Below, one piece after another: positions 59,531-64,000 of a stretch of DNA of 64,000 nucleotides. This stretch comes from Nageia nagi. Its lineage: Eukaryota; Pinophyta. A model generated the notes under the pieces. It was given only the letters and a program-made list of their open reading frames with translations, did no database searches and was not told the origin of the DNA. The stretch's first letter is position 1. Every line of letters starts with the position of its first letter. The DNA lies in the NCBI GenBank assembly GCA_050084985.1, contig JBITNC010000001.1:176142001-176206000 (forward strand). The letters run 5' to 3'. Made by a program: the position numbers and the translations under genes.

Positions 59531-59957
59531 AAATGGGTTTATCAAAATGAAACGAATGATCCTAAACACCAACAAATTATATAATATGAATGATATTCAT
59601 TATAACAAAAAGATCAAGTGACCTTTGAATTAATAACCAAGTTATTATAACATCTACCTTATCTTTCTTTATTTCAAGATTTAACAACCTAAGATGATAT
59701 AAAACAATATTATTATATGTTGATAAAAACCTAAAACTTCGTGTGTGTAGTGACATTCTTTTCTCTTCTTAGATCATTTGACATGAAATTATCTTAAAAA
59801 CATTAATGAGCTAATCCATCCATATGGAACATATAGAGGTCCATAGAAAGTTGCTTAACCACCTTGATCCCGCTACAACCTTGCTCTACTGCCAGTCAGG
59901 CGTCCATAGCCACGGTAGAGGATATTGTAATCACCCAAGAATCATTGATATTATGTA

Positions 59958-59960
59958 ATA

Positions 59961-59991
<31 letters not shown>

Positions 59992-60022
59992 ATTTTTTCT
60001 TTCTTTCTTTCTTTTTTTTTTC
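59958..60022. repeat. AT and CTTT microsatellite
   Basis: A run of about 40 bp of alternating ta followed by tttc repeats and a T run. It lies within a block otherwise conserved with element A and is absent there, so it is a recent local expansion. Confidence 0.9.
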
Positions 60023-60491
60023 GATAATAATTCTTGGGTTCGGGATGAAATGAATAATAGGATAGATATGTAATTTTCTCTCTTAATGTTTCTAAAATAA
60101 TTTCATTCAAATTCTCTTAGAATTCTTTAATGTATTAAGTGTTTGGAGTTTTTGATTTTGCTTCAAACATACAAATTTTATGTTTTTCTATCATCAAAGG
60201 TATGTCATTTCTTTATGAAAGAAAGGATAAAGTGAATGTAGTGATAATAAGGAAATTATTCTAAGATAACCTTTTCATACATTGCACATTTACTGGATAA
60301 TCACTGTTACGATGACATGCAACATATATTTACATCATACAAGGGCAGGGCACCCAATTGCCAAGTGACCTCTAGATGTTCCCATCTAGGTATATTTTTT
60401 TATTTTATAAATTTTATGTGTTTTATATTTTTCAAATTTTTAGGATTTTATGATTTTTCTATTTTTTAGGATTTTATGATTTTTCTATTTT

Positions 60492-61706
60492 TTAGGATTT
60501 TATAATTTTTCTAGGAAATCTATTCGTAACGCGTTCAAATCGAGTTTGAACTGCATCAGGATTAAATGAACAATGTGTTGAACTAAACAAAAAACTAAAA
60601 TCTAATACCACTTGATTATGATAAATTTCTGGAACACAATAATCTAAGTGTTCTGATGTCATGGTTTGTGTGATTGAAATGAGTCGTTGTCGATATCTTG
60701 CACTCTGGTTGTGAGTACAATCGACCATTATTTTGGGCTTTTCTATAGGCCACAGAAGATAAAAATATACCATTAAATCATATTCTGATTTGGGAGAACA
60801 CCATAACTCAAAGGCATTGATACAAACACTAACTTGATACCCATTTATTTTGACATCCCAACCGTAAGATTCGTGTGTATCATAGAATGTCAAGGCCAAT
60901 TTTTGTTGTATTTCTGTAGGCATGGAAAAAACATTTAAGTACAAAGGAGTAGGAGCATTACGAATAACTTTCATAAAGATATCTTTGTCATACCTATTTT
61001 TGAACCCTGGAAGATAACTTCCATTATTCCGTACTCTACTTTCTTTTGATAATCTTTCGATGATCTCATTTCTAATCTTTATTTGACTTATCATTTTAAG
61101 TTCATCAGTATGCAAAGCTTGCCTTTTCGCTAACTTTCGTTCCCAAATTGTGTGTCGCATTTGCATGCGAGAGCATCTATTAATTTGCCTATAATATTGT
61201 TGTTGTGATGTTCTAGGAGGATAAGCCACAAAGGTATTTGAAAAATCATAAATCACCCTTTTATGAGGTAAATAATGTAGGATTTCATCCATCCATTCTA
61301 GGCTTTTTAGTAATTGTTTAATGCATTTCATTCTAGCTAAAAGGAGTGAATACTCAGTTAATTGACAATTTATGACAATCTTTGGTATTCCTTTAGGCCA
61401 TTGTAAGCAGAAATCCATTATTCTTTGTGATATTCTTTCCATATGGGTGAAAAAGATTGGTGGATCTAAAATAATTCTTACTTCATCTCCACACAAAATG
61501 ACTACCCAATCATTATTCCTAACACAAAACATATTAAATGTTCTTGTATATTGTTCATCAATAGTCAATTGTAAATAATTTAAAAGATTAAGATCAAATC
61601 TATGTCGTAAATATGTTAACGCGAAATCACTTGCATATCTTGATGGTGGAAATTGTACTTGTGGTGGCATTATGCTACCTTCAGTAGATTCCATTGCCAG
61701 ATTCAT
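60492..61706 (-). CDS. Element C sense extra ORF: intact 404-residue duplicated-domain protein
   Basis: The only intact large frame in elements A-C. Start chosen at 61,706 (MNLAMEST), because A has an in-frame stop just upstream of the matching ATG; earlier starts (61,724) exist in C only. It lies about 105 bp after integrase, in the same direction. I do not recognise the family. The protein consists of two diverged copies of one domain: residues about 66-164 and 282-383. A 49-residue stretch (66-114 against 282-330) aligns without gaps at about 12 identities, with signatures FCLQWPKGIPKIVINC and YLLWPIEKPKIMVDC, each followed about 30-40 residues later by VIYDFS or VVLDFS. A basic linker (LAKRQ, KIRNEII) joins them. 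No signal peptide, membrane segment or zinc finger is visible. It may assist the element, for example in nucleic-acid or particle binding, but that is a guess. Confidence 0.8.
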   Translation of the reverse strand: MNLAMESTEGSIMPPQVQFPPSRYASDFALTYLRHRFDLNLLNYLQLTIDEQYTRTFNMFCVRNNDWVVILCGDEVRIILDPPIFFTHMERISQRIMDFCLQWPKGIPKIVINCQLTEYSLLLARMKCIKQLLKSLEWMDEILHYLPHKRVIYDFSNTFVAYPPRTSQQQYYRQINRCSRMQMRHTIWERKLAKRQALHTDELKMISQIKIRNEIIERLSKESRVRNNGSYLPGFKNRYDKDIFMKVIRNAPTPLYLNVFSMPTEIQQKLALTFYDTHESYGWDVKINGYQVSVCINAFELWCSPKSEYDLMVYFYLLWPIEKPKIMVDCTHNQSARYRQRLISITQTMTSEHLDYCVPEIYHNQVVLDFSFLFSSTHCSFNPDAVQTRFERVTNRFPRKIIKS

Positions 61707-61811
61707 CTTTTCTATTTTAATCATTAACACTTGACAAATATTAATACTTTTATTTATTTATTATTTTAACAATAAAATAAAATAAAATAAAACTAACGTA
61801 CACATTTTTTT

Positions 61812-63000
61812 TTATGTATAGAAAGGTCAAAGATGCATGATATTTATAGGTTCATGTTCTTCATTTCCTTCTAAATCTGATAAATGATAAGTTCCTCTAC
61901 TGAATTTTTTCTTAATGATATATGGTCCTAACCAATTCAGAGCAAATTTATCTCTAAGTTGTCGTTCTATTTGTGAAGTTTGTTGATTTTCTTTTAAAAC
62001 CAAATCACCTATTTCAAATTCACGAATTAGAGCCCTTCTATCAAAAGCTCATTTTATCCTTTTCTGATAAACACGCATATGCTCTAAAGCATTAATACAT
62101 TTTTCATCTAAAAGTAACAATTGATCTAAGTGAGTTTGTCTTGTTTCTTCATTGGAATTTTGCTCACTCAGATTTACTCTAAGGGATGGTATCTCAAGTT
62201 CTATAGGTAGGATAGCTTCTGTTCCGTACACTAAAGAGAATGGTGTTGGCCCAATAGGAGTGCGTACACTGGTACGATAAGCCCATAAGGCTTTTGGTAT
62301 TTGAATATGCCAATCTTTATGAGAATCATTCACTATTTTTGCTAAGATGTTTCGAATAGTTTTATTAGTAGCCTCTACCTGTCCATTGCCTTGTGGATAA
62401 TAAGGAGTGGAAAAACTTTGTTTAATCTTATACTTATCACATATTTGTTTTACATCCTTATTTTTAAAATTTTTTCCATTATCCATAATTAATTGATTTG
62501 GCACATCAAATCTACATATAATATAATTTTTTATAAAATTCACGATTCATGGGCCAACAGTGGAAGTCATGGGAATAGCCTCTACCCATTTGGTAAAATA
62601 TTCAGTTGCTGTAATTATGAACTTATGTCCACCAAAAGATGTAGGTGTAATTTGTCCTATTAAATCTAATGCCCATTTAGAGAATGGCCAAAGTGATTGT
62701 ATAGGATGCAGTTCTTGAGATGGTTGTGCAAATAAATGAGCGTATTGTTGACATTTAAAACATTTTTTTAATATATTCGCAACAATCTTTTTCCATAGTT
62801 GGCCAATAATACCCCATTCGTATTAATCGTTTTACAATTGCAACACCATTAAAATGTCCTCCACATGTTCCATCATGGGTAGAAGATATAGCCTTTTTAA
62901 CATCATTCCATTCAAGACATCTGAGCAAAATACCATTAAAATTTTATCGATGTAAAATGTCCCCTAACAAACAATACTTAGTTGCTTTAATTTTAAAAGC
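61812..63000 (-). pseudogene. Element C integrase, decayed
   Basis: Same order as in A: a THDGTCGGHFNG zinc-binding part, the DDE core (ALDLIGQITP, IMDNGKNFKN, PYYPQGNGQVEATNK), YRTSVRTPIGPTPFSLVYG, IGDLVLKENQQT and the end at 61,812. Damage differs from A: an extra A near 62,765 shifts the frame inside the zinc-binding part, a TGA lies near 62,547 at an Arg site, a stop lies near 62,945, and another near the last few residues. The TGA at 62,049-62,051 is at the same codon as in A (45,263). Confidence 0.88.
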
Positions 63001-63861
63001 TCATCGTGCTGATTTATTAAGGTTTGCAGGAAGGTTTCCAAATTTTAAAAAGTCTATCAATTCTTTATACCAATTATCTTTATCATTTATGTCAATATTT
63101 AATACATTTTTTTCTTCCTCTTCTTGTTGTAATGATGATTGAGATAATTGAATTATCTCAACTTGAATTGAATATTGTTTAGGATCCTTTGGGATAAGAG
63201 ATCCAATAGAAGCCATAGCATCTGCAAATCTATTAGATGATCTTGGTGCTACTTCTATAAGAAATCGGCCAAAAGATTTTAATAATTCTTCAACTAACGC
63301 TTTATATTTTTGAAGTAAAGGCTCTTTACATTGATAAATTCCTTTCACTTGATTTACGATAAGTAAAGAATCTCCAATGAGCTTTATTCTTTTAAGTTTT
63401 AATTTAATAGCAGTTTTTAATGCTAATATCAAAGCTTCATATTTCGCATTATTATTAGTACAAGGAAATTTTAGTTTAAATGAATAAGGTATAGGGATAC
63501 CTTGCGGTGTTATGAATACAACACCTACTCCACCACCTTGTTCACATCGAGAACCATCAAAGTGTATTGTCATATCCCAATCATTTTCAAGTTCTACAGG
63601 TATTTTAATTTCATCTAATTGAAACACTCCATCATTGGGTAATTCAATTACAAGTGGTTTATCATCTTGCAATGGAGCCTCAGCGAGATAATTAGCAATT
63701 ACTTGTCCTTTTATTGATTTTTTTCTAATAAAATGTAAATCAAATTCAGTTAAGTGCATTATCCACTTCATAGTTCTTAAGTTTTGATAAGTTTTATTCA
63801 TCATATATTTCAATGGATCTACTTTAGAAATAACATATGTTGTATGATTAAGCATATAATG
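63001..63861 (-). pseudogene. Element C archaeal-type RNase H
   Basis: 284 open codons collinear with A's second RNase H: MTIHFDGSRCEQGGG, NNNAKYEALILAL (Lys for the catalytic Glu of A's NAEYEAL), LIGDSLLIVNQVKG and SSNRFADAMASIGSL. The Glu-to-Lys change would probably cripple the enzyme. It is bounded by TGA codons at both ends (63,862-63,864 and 63,001-63,003), each also present in A. Confidence 0.88.
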
Positions 63862-64000
63862 TCAAAGTTTTTTAGTAGCAAAAATGACAGCAAGACATAA
63901 TTTTTCTAAATATATATACTTAATCTCATAGCTCACTAGGGTTCTACTCAAATAATATATAGCTTGCTCTTTATTGTGTTCATTCTTTTGAGCAAGCATT
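63862..64000 (-). pseudogene. Element C first RNase H, end only
   Basis: The last 140 bp on the minus strand encode the end of the Ty3 RNase H: MLAQKNE, then a stretch like SRTLVSYEIKYIYLEK and FATKKL before TGA. It continues beyond the window. Confidence 0.8.

Larger units (their letters stand above)
54745..64000 (-). mobile_element. Element C: second Tat-lineage Ty3/gypsy element, opposite orientation, cut by window edge
   Basis: On the minus strand, reading from the right edge: end of the first RNase H, archaeal-type RNase H, integrase, sense extra ORF (intact), tandem repeats, remains of the antisense gene, polypurine tract (57,341-57,355) and a long 3' LTR (57,339 to about 54,745). Coding and untranslated blocks match element A closely, but the LTR body does not. 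The left edge was placed where the copia frame of element B stops and a tgttg end appears; the other LTR and the target duplication lie outside the window, so this edge is uncertain. Confidence 0.85.

Noticed and set aside
60492-61706. The idea that the extra sense ORF is an envelope-like gene
   Set aside because: No signal peptide, membrane-spanning segment or cleavage-type site is visible, and the repeated-domain layout does not suit an envelope.

Overview
This window looks like intergenic DNA from a seed plant with a large, retrotransposon-rich genome. It is AT-rich throughout, I could not recognise one intact host gene, and almost all identifiable coding sequence is transposon-derived. 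The depth of decay, nested LTR elements and a non-L1 type LINE would fit a gymnosperm, but nothing here proves the species.

Layout. 1-10 kb: AT-rich DNA with short direct repeats and a heavily decayed LINE on the minus strand (about 4.45-7.9 kb). 10-17 kb: tandem repeats (60 bp and 268 bp units), a decayed CACTA (TNP2-type) transposase on the minus strand (11.83-13.34 kb), and two copies of a roughly 1.2 kb unit carrying pentatricopeptide-repeat (PPR) relics. 17.3-20.2 kb: a small, young, internally deleted Ty1/copia element (element D) with near-identical 508 bp LTRs and a 5 bp target duplication. 20-34 kb: mostly unrecognised DNA, with an orphan Ty3 integrase end (25.8-26.15 kb), more PPR relics, an N-terminal fragment of an SCL4/7-like GRAS gene (28.48 kb), and an LTR-like stretch followed by a tRNA-Met-type primer site (31.8 kb).

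34-64 kb is a nest. An old minus-strand Ty1/copia element (B; LTR at 33,993) has been split by a complete plus-strand Ty3/gypsy element (A; 34,822-52,585, LTRs 851 and 844 bp, 5 bp duplication ACTAG). It also appears to have been entered by a second, minus-strand Ty3/gypsy element (C; from 54,745 beyond the right edge). A and C are Tat-lineage: gag, protease with a G-patch-like motif, RT, RNase H, an additional archaeal-type RNase H, then integrase.

The most interesting content lies downstream of integrase in A and C. (1) A sense-strand extra ORF of about 404 residues, intact in C and broken in A, is built from two diverged copies of an approximately 100-residue domain that I do not recognise. 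(2) On the opposite strand of A there is an extra gene encoding a plant mobile domain (PMD) protein, with a small first exon and a plausible 333 bp intron; C keeps only a tail of it. (3) A and C share the first bases of the LTR, the polypurine tract and the internal coding region, but their LTR bodies differ, and C's LTR carries a 123 bp tandem array. Most premature stops in A look like C-to-T (or G-to-A) transitions, as expected of methylated, silenced DNA, and three TGA stops are shared by A and C.
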